The position numbers were made by a program, and so were the translations under genes. From the NCBI GenBank assembly GCA_030063045.1, contig JAQSEB010000157.1, positions 310,001 through 374,000 of the forward strand: a DNA stretch of 64,000 nucleotides, read 5' to 3'. The stretch comes from Pratylenchus scribneri. Taxonomy: Eukaryota > Nematoda > Chromadorea > Rhabditida > Pratylenchidae. Below are positions 12,500 to 26,400 of this stretch, piece by piece; positions within the stretch are counted from its first letter, which is position 1; the number at the start of each line of letters is the position of its first letter. The notes beneath the pieces are model-generated. The model was not told the DNA's origin. It was given only the letters and a program-made list of their open reading frames with translations, and did no database searches.

Positions 12500-12685
12500 C
12501 TCGGATTCTAGGCATCGTACAGACTCGAGAGTAGGCTCATTCCACTCGTCATAGTCAATTTACTATATGAAATTCCAATTTCAGACCGAATTATAGGCTA
12601 GGGTTTGGGTTAGGGTAGGGGCGGCATGGGTTTTAGGGGTTAAGGGCTATCATGGGACCAACCTCCAAACTTAATTTTTATTTAA
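12500..12685 (-). repeat. Fragment of a foldback element with a telomere-like core
   Basis: ATCGTACAGACT...GGCTCATTC is the inverted counterpart of part of the element at 15478-15843, and it is followed by a degenerate TTAGGG-like core (GGGTTTGGGTTAGGGTAGGG at about 12602). Interpreted as a truncated member of that element family rather than telomeric DNA. Confidence 0.5.
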
Positions 12686-13600
12686 GGCTATAAAATGCCA
12701 TCGTTGCCCTCACACTCAAATTCTTCATCAAATGCAGAGAAGCGGGCGCCACCATTGCTGGCATTTTTCTCTCCATTTATTTGAGATAGAGACTTTTTCG
12801 ATCCCACAATTCAATGCGATGCCTGCGGGATTTGAGAAGCTATTGAGGCCACATACAAATGGCCAATTCAATACATCGAATATTTTATCCCCTTCATTGG
12901 CTTTTGGCTCTTCTTTCTTCGCGCTTGCCTTTGGCCAACCTTCACCCATTTTTCCTTTTGCAGATTCGTCCGTGCGCGCGCCTAATAAGGATTTTCTATG
13001 CGAAATTGCAGCATTGACTGAAAAGAATGGGAGGGAATATGTATTTGGTTGTTGCGCGCAGGGCCTCAGATGCGGAATTTTAGAAGTCCCTCAATTTTAT
13101 GGAAAAAATGACCCCACAATTTTTGGATAAAATGGGGCTGCGTGAATATTAGACGGACGCGTATATTCTGCGCACGTAGCCATATCACAATGTACACGGC
13201 AGCTAATAAGTGCGAAATAGTATAAGCAAGTGAATACAGACAAAAGAATTATTCGTGGTTTGATTTTATGCCCACCGAGCGCGCCCGGATAGCCGAAAAT
13301 TATATTTGCGAAATTTTATTCCCTTCATTTAATGCCCCGAAAAATTTCATTTAACCTTTCCCAAAACCAAATAAATTATCAAATTATATAATATTAATAT
13401 ATACAAAAAGGATTAATTAAAATTAATTGTTTTAAGGCCTTTTAACTTGGCAAAACATAAAATTTGGCCATAAGGATAAATGAAATTTGTCTAGTTTACG
13501 AGGAGGCCTAAATGGTAAATAAAAGAAAAGCCAAGGGTCCCCTCCAGGGTCATTAAAATTAGGATTAGGATAACAAAGGATGATATTCTATTCTAAACCT
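12686..13600. other. Spacer of less AT-rich sequence without a supported gene
   Basis: Base composition is more balanced than the flanks and an ORF of 132 codons (12732-13130) is open. The ORF has no homology I can see, no splice context and no paralogue in the window, and the opposite strand is also partly open. Possibly decayed coding or repeat sequence. A fragment similar to the short elements at 47.3 and 49.8 kb lies at about 13530-13615. Confidence 0.35.
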
Positions 13601-13616
13601 ATATAGTCCTAACCAG

Positions 13617-13765
13617 CAGAGCTGTGCTTTTCAAAATTTTTAGCTCCGGCTCCAGCTCCGGGCTCCGTCCCCCAAAAATTTTAGCTCCGGCTCCAGCTCC
13701 AGGCTCCGAGCTCCAGCTCCGCTCCGGAGCCGGAGCTTAAGCCGGAGCCGGGCACAGCTCTGATC
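13617..13765. repeat. GC-rich foldback repeat (AGCTCCGGCTCC type)
   Basis: Flanked by CAGAGCTGTGC and its complement GCACAGCTCTG. The interior is built from AGCTCCGGCTCC and its complement. Low-complexity palindromic repeat, non-coding. Confidence 0.65.
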
Positions 13766-13804
13766 CTAACCCAAAACCTAATCACCAAAAGGAGGAGACC
13801 GTGC

Positions 13805-14222
13805 GGGGTCAATTCCACAATAGACAAAGGGCTATGCAAATGTGGTCAATTCCACAATTCTGCAAATGTGAGCGTTTTCGGCTTATAATTAATCAGAAAG
13901 TGGTTTTAGACTCCATAAATCTTATACCATTTTGTAGATCTCATCGAGACGCATCGATTGGTATATAATTTGTCATGGTTTGGCCCGATATTAAAGAGTT
14001 TTAAACCAAAAACTTAAAAATATGGGTTTAAACGGTTTATCTCTTTATTTTTTAGCCAAACCATGACAAATTTTACACCAATCGATGCGTCTCGATGAGA
14101 TCTACAAAATGGTATAAGGTTGGTGGGGTCTAAAACCACTTTCTGATTAATTATAAGCCGAAAACCCTCACATTTGCAGAATTGTGGAATTGACCACATT
14201 TGCAGAATTGTGGAATTGACCT
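13805..14222. mobile_element. Large foldback element with long inverted arms
   Basis: Almost entirely two inverted arms around about 14010. The left arm carries GGTCAATTCCACAATTCTGC, TTTTCGGCTTATAATTAATC and GATCTCATCGAGACGCATCG; the right arm carries the complements in reverse order and ends in GCAGAATTGTGGAATTGACC. The terminal GTGGTCAATTCCACAAT unit is doubled at both ends. No ORF of interest. A MITE-like family shared with 7151-7385 and 16180-16380. Confidence 0.75.
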
Positions 14223-14400
14223 AGCACCGAGGAGACCTTTCACTTTTCCACTTTTTCGAACTTTTGCGCTGAATTTTTGAAGGAATTTAATTTTTTGAAA
14301 TTTTTGACTTTTGGAATGGACAGAATTCTTTTATTAATTTAAAGAAAAATAAATAAATTTTTCAATTTGTTGCAGTAAAATTATCAAAATTACAACAACA

Positions 14401-17400
14401 ATGTTATTTTATTTGCTTCTATTTTTAAATCTACATGTTTTTGTGACGATGAACAATGGTGACTTAATTATTAATAAATATTAATATTAAAATTTAAAAA
14501 TAATTAATTTTTGGCTAAAAATAATTTCTTTTTAATTTTAAAGTACTCGATTTGGACAGGGAATACACAAATTTGATGCTGCTTTTCAATTTTGATTCCG
14601 CGAAGCCAGCAGCAGGCATTGATGTGGAAGTACCTCATTTAAAATTTTTTTATTTAAATAATTTCAAGCAAATTAATTTTATATTATTTTTTGATTTTTA
14701 GAAAATTAATATGATAATATTTTTAATAAGATTTGAAATATAATATTTTTTAAAAATTTAACAAAATAATCTTTTTACTTTATTTTTTCGATTACAATAG
14801 TCAAATTTAGAAAGAAATATTTATTTTTGTTTAATTTAAAGGGAAAAGCGTTTAAGAATCCTAGTAGGGTTATATTCCAAAAAGAAATGTTTTATGGCTT
14901 AAATAAACCATCAAATCCAACTCACGCGGAACCGATTTAGGACACTAAACTTTATTCAAAATAACCAATAAAATTATGTAATTAATATTAACATCATCGA
15001 ATTAATTTTTTATAAAAATAAAGGGCAGAGAAGTTTCCGAATACCAAAATAATTTGATATAATATTACAAAAATTCAGAGAATTAATTTGGAGAGAAGAA
15101 TGCAATTCCGACTGATTGCCTGGAATTTGGCTGAAAAATATAATATGCCAAAGGAAAAGAAAAAATTGACGGAAAATAACAGTAAAGAAATTGTCGATAT
15201 GGTCAAATATGCTTGTGAATTGTGGTCAAAAAAAGCATTAAAAGAATTTCTAGAAAGCCAAAAAATTATTTTTAACAATCCAGAACGAATGGAATATGAG
15301 AGTAAAAGTTAGTGTTTTTAAAAATTAAAATTTTTATTGCTTATTTTAACATTTAAATAATTTAATTCAGAATATCTTTCTACAATTTATTAATATCAAG
15401 AATGAAATTTTATTCTTTATTACATTACTGAATTATAAAACCAAAAATCAATTTTCGAGGTAAAATTATTTATATATATATTGCAACCGATCTCGTTTTT
15501 TTCCGACAGAAATAGTGTGGTGGCAGCCATTATAGTTTGTGACCAATGGCCATATCTCAGTTCCTAGGCCACTTAGAGTTTTAATTCTTTTTCCTAGCCC
15601 TAGCCCACCTTACCCTAACCCTAAACCCCATGCCGGCCTGGCCATAGCCCTAGTTAAACCGGTTTGAAAACCCTTTCATTGGCCATAACTTTGTTGGTTC
15701 AAACTTATCAAATCTTTCTGAAATTGAAATCTTATAAAGAAAACCGACCCTGACGAATCGAATGAGCTATAGATCAAGTCTGTACGATAACTAGAACATG
15801 CCAAAAACGAGATCGGCTAAAAAACGAGATCGGCTGCAACATATAGAAACTTCATTATCGAATTTCGTTTAATTTTTTAAAGTCATTTTAGAAAATAAAT
15901 GAACACATTTTTGGATATAAATATTTTAAAATTTATTTATCGAAAAAATTATAAAAATGATTTTTAAATTTAATGTTATGCAAAAATTTTTATTAATAAT
16001 AAAAACTCCGAAAATTTAATAAAATATTTTATTAGAATTTAGACATCCTTACAGAAATTTATATTATTATATTAATTAGTTTGAAATCATCGACTCTAAA
16101 AAAGATCATTTTATTGCCGAATGAATTACATTCTTTTGCCGAGAGATCATTTTTTTGAATATAAATTTTATGCCTGATCTTAAACCCATAAATCCTATAC
16201 CCATTTTATAAAGCCGATCGGCGTCCATTGATATATAGTTTGTTGGGATTTAAACCAAACCAAAAAGTTTAAAACCAAATGGTTTAATACCTTTAATTGT
16301 CGCCAAACCACATCAATCGAAGCGTCTCGTTGAGCTTTATAAAATGTTTTAAGTTTTGAGTGCTAGTATAATGCATATAAAACCGATTTTCAGTAAAAGA
16401 ATGTAAAATCCATTCGACAAAAAAATGTAATCCATTCGTTAAAAAATTGGCATCCTATAATTTTTGTGTCTTTTATTTTATTAATTTCAGAAATAAATGA
16501 AGAATTGAATAAAAATCCTTTGAGTCTAACTGAAATGGAGAGAAATGAAAATGTGAAATGTGATCAGCTGGAATTCTATCTGATGATGCAGGAGAATGAT
16601 AATCCATTTGAAGAGAAATTGCCAACTTGGGTTGAAGCATTTTTTGATGATGCAAATAAAATGCATTTGGAAGTTATGAAAAAATTATTGGCTGGAAATG
16701 AGGATAATGCGGACGAAGAAAATAATTTCAACTTTTGGTGGAAAAAATTTCACAAAAGATTGCAAGAATGGCGGAATGAAGTGGAGCTTAAGAAAAAGGC
16801 GAAGGAATTAGAAGACGAGGAGGAGGAAAAATTGGACAGCAGGTATTTAAAATGGCAACAAATATAATTTGATTTTTTAATGATGAATAAAAAATTTTAA
16901 CAAATTTAAAGATTTGAATTTTTAATGATCATTACTTTAAAAAGACATTTATATTATTTTTAATTTTTTATAGCTTAATTCAAATTTCCGAAATTTGGTG
17001 CAAAAATAAACCGATTTTGGGAGACAATAAAGAATAAACTGCACGTATTTTTTAATACAGATAATAGAAATTGAAAATAATAATTTTGAAGTTATAATAT
17101 TCTTTTTACCATTTTTGATTTTGCCAATTTATTTTCAAAATGATGCAAATGCAGATAATCCTCAATAGTGCAATAAATTTGAATTTTTAATTTTATTTAA
17201 ATTAATTTGAAATAATAATAATTTAGAAAAAAATGATTTTAAAATGAAAAGAAATTTTAAAAAAAGGCACAAAATTTTGTAAACAAAAATATTAAAAAAA
17301 AATATTTGGATGTAAAATATCTGAAAAAATAAATGCACAAATTTTTATTTGTAATCCATTTACTGCAAATTATATCAAACATAAATAAAAAAAATAAATT

Positions 17401-20400
17401 TGCATTTTTGTTTGGTCGTATTCCCGGAAATTTTTAATCAATTTATAATGCGTAATATAATAATAATTTTCTCAAGTTCAAACGAAATTGTTTCCGTGAA
17501 CAAAAGGGAAAAGAAAATTGGGGATGACGAAAATAAAATAGAAATAGAAAGTCAATTCCTTCGAGAAATGCGAAAATTGGCCATAAATTCCATTACAAAG
17601 GATGGTCAAGAGGAATTGAAATTAGTCAAACGACAAATTGTAAAAATGACATCAACAGATACACTGATTAATTTGGAGGAAATTTATCCAATACTACTTG
17701 GAATTGGTAATTTAAATTTTATGGTAAAATTCCGCATGGGGCCCAAATCCCAAATCATAGACTGCTTACAGAGATAATCTATATTAGGTGTTCGAAAAAC
17801 TGGTCAGTGAGGAATTGTTTTTTTAGCTAGACAAACCGTAAGTATTAAACTTAAATCGATGCAATTCGGTGAGCCAAGCATGAATCAAAAATTGGTTTCC
17901 TATTGGCTCGAAAATATACAATTTAAAGCATTTTTAGTCTCATTATTTAATGTCCACTGACTAGAGTTTTCCACTGACCAGTTTTCCGAACTGACCAGTT
18001 TTTCCCACTGAACAGTTTTCTGGGAACCATATGTTATGCATCAAATTTTGTTATATAGAAGGTATTAATAAATTTTATTTTAGTATTTTTCTATTTTCTA
18101 TGGCTATTTTAGTAGACTATTTCATCTTTTTAATTTAAATTACAGGTACAATCGAAGAACAATCTGCCTTGTTTTTGTATAAAAACATTATCACGGAAAC
18201 AAAAGAACTTGAATTAGCACTAATCGAATTCCGACTTTCAAGTGCACTGTTCTTTAGCAGAATATGGCGCAAATTATTTGATAAAATTTTTGATGATAAC
18301 CAAAATGAGAAAGCAGTTGATGAGAATATTGTTCATTCAAATCTGCGACAGCTTTTTGAAATTTCTAAAAAGCTCAAAATGTTCACAACAAATTCTATTG
18401 AGAATTTGAGCAAATTCGATGCCCTAAAAGTGTGCTTGGATTTGTTGCAAATCTGGAAGAAAATTATAGGTAATTCCTGGATTTTAAGTTAACAAAATTT
18501 GGCAAAAAAAGCCTGAAAATATGCCTAAAAATAGAAATAAATTAACTTATTTGACCAAAACATAATTATAGGTGATAATAGTAGTTTAAAAGAGATGAAT
18601 ATTATGGCAGTGAAGGAGAGATTTGAACAAAAAAAAGCACTAGTTCGAAACGAATTACTTTGGCGTGAACATTGGGCCTGGCTGGATTTGTTGAAAAAGA
18701 GGGATAAAAAATTGTTGGACAGCAATCTGAGTCCAGGAAATATTTACAAATTTTCCCAATTTTTTGGCGGTTTTGAGCAAATTTGGTCTAACATTAATGA
18801 GATGGAAAAATTCGGCCAAAAACCTCTTCAATTGGACAAAGCGGCCGCTGCCGATAATGATGGTAGTACAAAGGAAACGTTTATGGACAAAATGTTGACG
18901 CCATTCAGAACAAGTAAAATTTTTATAATTTTCAACAACCAAAATATATTAGAATGAACAAAAGAATTTTATTAAAATGTCGAATAAATTAATTTAAAAA
19001 AATATAATGAAATATAAAAAATGAAGAATAATTTAAAGAAAAAAATATAATAATAATAATTAATAAAATTAAAAATTGATAATAATATAATATCAAATTA
19101 ATGGAAAAAGCCAGTTCAATAATTTGTTCCTAGACAGATAAAAAAAACATTTTGTTATATTATATTTTTACAAATTATTTGAAAATTTCTAATTCAAAAT
19201 TTACTTCCGATCTATTTTTGATCTTGCTTTAAAATCTAAATTATAAGGTAATAAAAATGTGAATTATTTAATTAGCTGAAAAAAAACTTTGAAATTGTCG
19301 AATAGATTTTACTGCTTCTGGCTCTTTATCCGAGATAATAAAACATTATAAATAATAATTCGTTAAATCTCGACGAGATGGTTCAGTTCTTAATAATTTG
19401 CTATTGGTTTAAAACATTATAAAAAATCATTCGTTAAATCTCGATGAGATGGTTCAGTTGTTAATAATTTGCTATTAGTTTTAAACAATTCTATAGGTTT
19501 GAATGAAAAATTTTAATCGGCTTAATACATATTCAACTTTAAACATATTTGACAAATAATATTACATTCAATTAGTCCATGATGAGCTCTTTATCCAATT
19601 GGGATATATATGTTTTGTGAATTTAATAATTATTTTTGCCTCAACAATTTTATTACACTTTTATTAACAAATTAACAATTCATAAAAATTAATATTTTTT
19701 AGAACTCGATGATATGCGCATTTCATATTATATAGAAGATTATTTCGAAAAAGTTGCATTTATGCATGAGGGTGAAGATTTAAAAGTGAAAAAATTTTAC
19801 TGGAAGACTACATCCGATGAGAAAAGAGCAAAATGGGGTTTGGACTTGCTAATTTGGTTGCTGATTTTGGATGAAAATTTTGATCAAATTACAATTGAAA
19901 ATGATGACCAACAATTGACGAATGTATGGTGGAATGTTCGAGTGGAAATGGAAATATTCCACGATTCGCTGGCAATAAGGGAGGGCGGATATGAAGGAGT
20001 GGAGAAACCGGGTGAGAAAAAAAAAATTACAATAATTTATTGTATTTTGAAATGATTAAAATTTCGTAGTCCCAACAATTTTTAAAATATAAAAAAAATC
20101 AAAATGTAAATTTTCTATTACTATATTTTTCGTATAAGAAATTATCTATTCATAATAATAAAAAAAATTAAGCTTTATATATGCTCAATTGGATGTATTT
20201 ATTGAAGCATCAAAAATGTATTATAAAAAATGAAAATGATGGAGGCGAAAATCCAATTGAAGGAGAATTTGATGAAGAGAAAAACCGAAAAGAAATGAAC
20301 AATAATTTGTCAAATTATATTGAAAAATGCAAAGAATTGGCTAAAAAGCACACTGATAAAAGAAAACATTTTGACGTAGATGAAAAGCGAAAATGGCGTT

Positions 20401-23400
20401 GGATTTATTTGGATAAACTTTTAAGTAGAGAGAGCCGATTCTATTCTGCAAATTTGGAAATGATATTTGAAGGTAAATCCATAAAAATTCGAATTTCATT
20501 CCTCTTCAAATATTCTTTTCCCCTTAATTAGAGAAATTAAAAGATGAGAAAACATTCGAAAAAATAAAAGAAGCATTTGGCAGCCAGCATTTTGCCGAAT
20601 TATTGGAAAAACTTAAAAACAAGTTTGTAATTTGTGGAAATAAAATTATTAAAAAAAAGAAAATATATACGAAAAAACCTTAAAAATACCAAAAAGATTA
20701 AAACGCTTCATTGGTTTATAAAAATTTATACTCAAAATAATCATATGATAAATTTTACAAGAGTTATGCCAATTCTAATTAATTTTTCAACAAAATATAC
20801 CCAAAATCGATTTTTATTTTAATTTTAAACCATAAAAAATTATATATCATTCAAGTTAAATGCAAATAAAGGATAAAATATTAAACCGTTATATTTATTT
20901 TGGAATGGAACAACATATTTTCAGTTTTTTGCTTTTTTGGCAAATTAAATATTATCTAATATCAAATAAATTTACATAAATTTCACATAGTATTTTTTTT
21001 TATTTTTGTATAAAAATATGAGTTTGGCATAAAGGATATAAAGAAAAAAAATGTTAGAGAGTGTGGCAGACAGTGAGAGAAAATTCAATTTAAATTAATC
21101 AAATTAGGTTTTAGCGGAATTTTAGTTTTTAGCGCTAACAACCCATATATAAATTTATAAACGAGTTAATATACATATATTTTTAGCACTCAGAATTCGG
21201 AACGTTCAGTGGAAAAAATGATTGAAATATTTCAAATGCCGGATGAACAGAACAGATTACAAGCCCTTCTGGATGCCATCTATTCCCATGCAATATATGA
21301 TTTGGATTGGATCATCTAAAAGCATATGCACAAAAATTAAAAATTAATCCAATTGGATTTCAACGTGATTTCGCCAAAGAAGCTTACGATAGAACAATAC
21401 AAATAGAACAAGAAGTGGAAAATGTTATGGGCATAGAAGAAATAGAAGGTTAGACAGAAAATAAATATTTATCAATTTTTAACAAAAAAACGTAATAATA
21501 ATAATTAATATTTGAGTAATTTTTAAAGGAGAACAACAATTGCTGGATGATGAAGGAGAAGGGAACATCAGTAGCAATAGCAATATTCCAATAAAATTAA
21601 AGAAAAAAAATGTCGAAAATTCTGCGGATATTCGGAACAGACAAATCAACTTGATGCGCTGCACAAAAGTGATCAGCGAATTTGTGTTGAAAATTAAGAA
21701 ACATACCGAGTCTAAACAACATTTGATTAACGCGACAGTGCCAGAAATTCAAATGGAAACCGTCGATTTTGTGGATAAAAATTTCCATCAAGTTTTGGAA
21801 TATTTGAAAAGTTATCATTTGCGATTTTTTGATTTCAAACGATTTGCACGCTCTCTACAATCCAAAAAAGATTTGCAACAAATTTTATGGGAACATGTGT
21901 GTGATCTTAAAGAGTTTACCACAATCCTCTAAAACCATATGGAGCAAAATTTTGCATTTTTTTGGTCAAATTATAACACAATAAACGCGTCAAGAAAATA
22001 AGGAATGAGATCGATGTCTTAAAAGATTTTTCGAAAACCACAAAAAAAATGAAATTTTTTCGAAAATCACAAAAAAAAAATTACAAAAAAAAAATTTCGA
22101 AGTTTTATCGAAAATCAGAAAAACAATTTCGAAAGATGTGAAAAAAATTTGAAAATCAAAAAACAATTTCAAAGGGTCTAAAAAATCATGAGAATCACAA
22201 AATATAATAAAATCACAAAACAATTCCGAAGGATAGAAAAAAATTTCGAAAAGTAAAAAACATAATTTTAAAGGTTTAAAAATCAAAAAACATAATTTCA
22301 CTAGGTTAAAAAATTCGAAAATTTTGAAAAATAATTTCAGAGGTTCTTAAAAATTTCGAAAATCACAAAATATAATTTCGAAGAGTTTAAAAAATTTCGA
22401 AAATTGTAAATTTTTAAGGTGGGTGCCGTCTACAGATTGGACACCATATTAGGCTATGATGAATTGGAGAAAAAAAGAAATATTGAAAGAATTTGGGAAT
22501 CATTCACACCAAAAGAGGCTGCGGAAAAGGCAAAAAGAAATAATGGCAATAGCAATTCGGTGGACATTAATACAGTTAGAGACATTAATTGTATGTGGAT
22601 TGTGGAATATGGATAATTTGTACAAATATTAATATTCAATATATTAAGAATCGGAAGTCGGAACAAAAAATATTAAAATGTTCAAAAAATTTTTTATTAA
22701 ATATTAAAATAAAACTATTTAATAATATTTTATCATATCAATATTAAATATTTTAAATAATATATAAAATAAATATTGATAGAAATGAGTAACAATAAAC
22801 AAAAATAGAAGCTTTTGCAGTAAAAATACAAATATTTTAATCGGATTTCTTATTCGCCTTTTAATCTCTAAATTTTTATTATTAAAAATTTTATGGAAAT
22901 ATTTTCTATACACTACACTACTCACTTTTTCACACAGTTTTCAATGATCAACGACTTTTGGAAATTTATTCTACGGCATTAAAAAAATATAGAGAAAGTT
23001 TGTTAACAAAAAGAAATATGATGGCAGCAAATATTATTATTTTTATGCAATATTTTGAACAATTTGTGATGCGCGCACAATCCAATTCAAAATTACAAAC
23101 AATTCGATCAAAATATGGGGAACAAATTCGACTTTTTGCCCACATTGAATTCGACAAATTGTTGACCGATTTTGATGAGTCGGCCAATAAACTACATATC
23201 CATAGGTGAATAATGAGAAATACAATCAAGAAAATAATTATTGTGCTAAGATAATTATCCGGAAGTCATAAAAAAATTCAAATTAAATTTTAATTTTATA
23301 TAATAATGAAAAGAAGAACTAAAAATCGAATAATTAACAGAGGCCATGGAACTGTTTAAAAATTTTTTCATGAGTCACGACACTCTGGCAGGCGATATGG

Positions 23401-26400
23401 AAATTATCCAAATATTTTTTTTTCCTTTTTCAAAAAATAGCTTTTTAGATGGCATTAATTTTTCAATAATTAAATTTCCTGACAATGAACTATTATCGAT
23501 TCAAAAACCGGTTTCGGATAAAATTAACTTTGGCATTTTAAATAATATTTCAAACGCCATTTTCGATGAGCTGATAGTCAATTTGCCATTCTTTCTTCAA
23601 AACTAAAGAAGTTATGGCCATTTTTAATTATGTAACTAATCTAATCATCTTAGGCAATTTCAAAATGTCATAACTTATATTTTTGAGTTTTTTTTATTGC
23701 ATAACTGATGACTGGTTTATTTTCTGCTCGTCGAGGCGAGTCAAATAAACTATAATTTTTCCGGTAATTCGAAAGTTTGGAATTTTCGAAAACGATTTGT
23801 GAACCGATAACAGTTCAGCCAATTCAGTTAATGAAAAACCGATGCTACATTCGGATTCTCAATCATCGAAAAACCACTAATTAATTAAACCGTTTTTAAA
23901 AGAAAATAGAAATTTTTTGAAAAAGGGAGGGGCAAATTTAAATATTATCCATTTAATAATTTTAAGTATGGAATTCTTCGCTCGGCTGATGAGAGAAATA
24001 AAAAACATCATCAATAACAAATTTTCAAAAAATGATATAATTATGGAAATTTTGGACAATTATCGGCTGAGAAAGAGTGAAAAGAAGAAAGTAAATCAAA
24101 AATTATTTGATGATTTCAAAGAGGCCATTGCAAAGTTGCACACCGATGCATTTGTTCGTCTTTTGAAACAAGAAAATAGCAATAAAGAGAAAGATAGCAG
24201 TAACAAAGGCAAAAAAGACAAAGAATCATTTGCAAAAATATTAAGAGGTCAGCAACAGTATGGGAGAGAAATAAGAGAATTTGAAAAAAAAATATTAAAT
24301 ATCCTTATCTCATTTTAAAAAAAATCCTATTTTTATCTCAAAATTGCTTTTATTTCTTTGTTTTCTCTAGCTATTTATTATTATTATATATGATTGATCT
24401 TCGTTATATTTTAATGGGCAAATGGGGATGGATAATTATTAATTGCGAATCAATCCAATTTTTATTTTTTATTTTTAATAATTTTTTAAAGATGCAAATT
24501 CTGAAGAAGGGAAGCGACAAATTCTTTTCAATCTTTTGGACAATTTTGAGCATATAGCAAGCGTTTACAATGAAATTGGTCATCGTGGAATGAAAATTAA
24601 AGCCGAAGATTATGCCCATTTTGTGCAAGGGAAAGAATTAGAAGAAGAAACGGAAAGCCAAAATGAACAACCTTTGCGCATAACATTGCCAGAGCCATTG
24701 GCAGAGGCCGAAAATTTGGGTATGCCTCAAATTGTGGCCGCAGAAATGCCTTTGGAAATAATTGAATTGACTATGATAGAAATAGGAAAAAGCGATACAA
24801 ATGAGAATTTGAAAGAAAATGAGGCGGAAATTGTTGAATCACCTAATGATACGCCCATCTCCTTCATGGGCCGTTTACGATCTCTTTACAATTACATTCC
24901 ATCTTTAAACAAAGTCAAAGAGGAGAAAGACCAAAATATGAACAAACAAACAGGAAAAAATGGTCCAAAAAAGGGGATCACAAAATTCTTCATATTTTCG
25001 GGCCAAAATATAGAAGAAAATCGTAAATATGTGACGAAGGTGGAAATTTTGCCAATGGAGAAAAATAATGAAGGGAAATTGGAAGAAAATAAGCCGGAAA
25101 ATTGGACAACAGAATCAAAATGCGATGGAGAAATTCTGAATCAAAATAAGGTAAAAGGCAAATTCATAGAGGATTGGGGGAAATGCGGGCTGACCAATGA
25201 ATTCTGGATGTCGTCGGAAATGCCAATTTTGCAAATGCTTATTTCAATTCGGGAGCCTAATTCAACTTCTGAAAATCACCAATATACAGTGAATTTTTCA
25301 ATGGATTTGAAAATTAATACAGAAGTAAATGAAGAGGAACAGAGAGAAAAACTGTGTAAACTTGTAGAAGGCAGACATTTAATTGAAATTGACGTCACAA
25401 AACGAAAAAAGAGCAAAAATGAAACTGAAACTGAAGATAAGGAACAAGCGGAATCCAGAAGGCATTCTCCAGTAAAAGATGGAAAACACAGCCATGGTAA
25501 AAAAATCTTATATATTCCAGGGAAATTAGATATTTTAAATAATAATAATAAATTGGACTTTAAAATTTATCTTCATCACTTAATTTAGTCTAAATTTAAA
25601 TAAAATAAAAATATAAAAATAATTCCGCAGGAAAAGATGGAAAGGCTTTCAATGAACAACTTTTGGGTATAGCACATCCAGAGCCATTGAGAGAAACCGA
25701 AAACTTGGGTAAATTTGTTGGTTAATAGCAAAGTTCAAATTGGTGCGAACGATTTTAACTCATTAGAGTATCTAAACCAATTTTGATATTAATTTAAATA
25801 GAAAATTTATCCCTATATAATTCTAAAAATTTTATTTTAAATAATAATGAATTGGTGAAATTATACTCAAAAATTCATTAATCTATTTAACATGCATGAC
25901 TTGCTAAAATCTAGAGATTTTTAACAAATTTATAAAATTATTTAATATGATAGTAAATAATTATTTTCTTAAATTAATACCAAAATCATCAAAATCAGCC
26001 CATTCCTTGATGTGTTATTATCATTCGCGCCTAATAGGGCTAAAAAAGGCGAACCAATTAATATAAATTTAAATTATTAGAACGACTAAAGCCACCGGCA
26101 AGTAAATTATTGGGACGAAAGCCGCAAGTAACTGAAAAGTCAAAGAAAAAATTAAAAAATAGTTTGGCTGAAATGGCTGATTCCGACCATTCGGAAAACG
26201 ATAATGGAGATGAGAGTGAAAGAAAAAATGTGCAAGTTCATGAGATTGCTGAAAGTGGAAATGAACAACAGCAAATAGAGGAAATTGGAGACAACAAGAG
26301 TAATTTTGATTAAAAATGCAAAAGCTGATTCAGTCAGCTCAATTCATTCAAATCCCCCTTCTCCTCCAAATTCCTAATAAATTAATATCCAAAATTAATT

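Noticed and set aside
12590..12660. True telomeric sequence (TTAGGG-like)
   Set aside because: Degenerate, short, internal, and part of a foldback family found elsewhere in introns.
12732..13130. 132-codon ORF in less AT-rich sequence
   Set aside because: No leader, domain, paralogue or splice partners; the opposite strand is also partly open.
23338..23606. Possible extra exon of the giant gene (ELFKNFFMSHDTLAG)
   Set aside because: Neither acceptor gives the phase needed after 23205, while skipping it joins 23205 to 23967 in frame.
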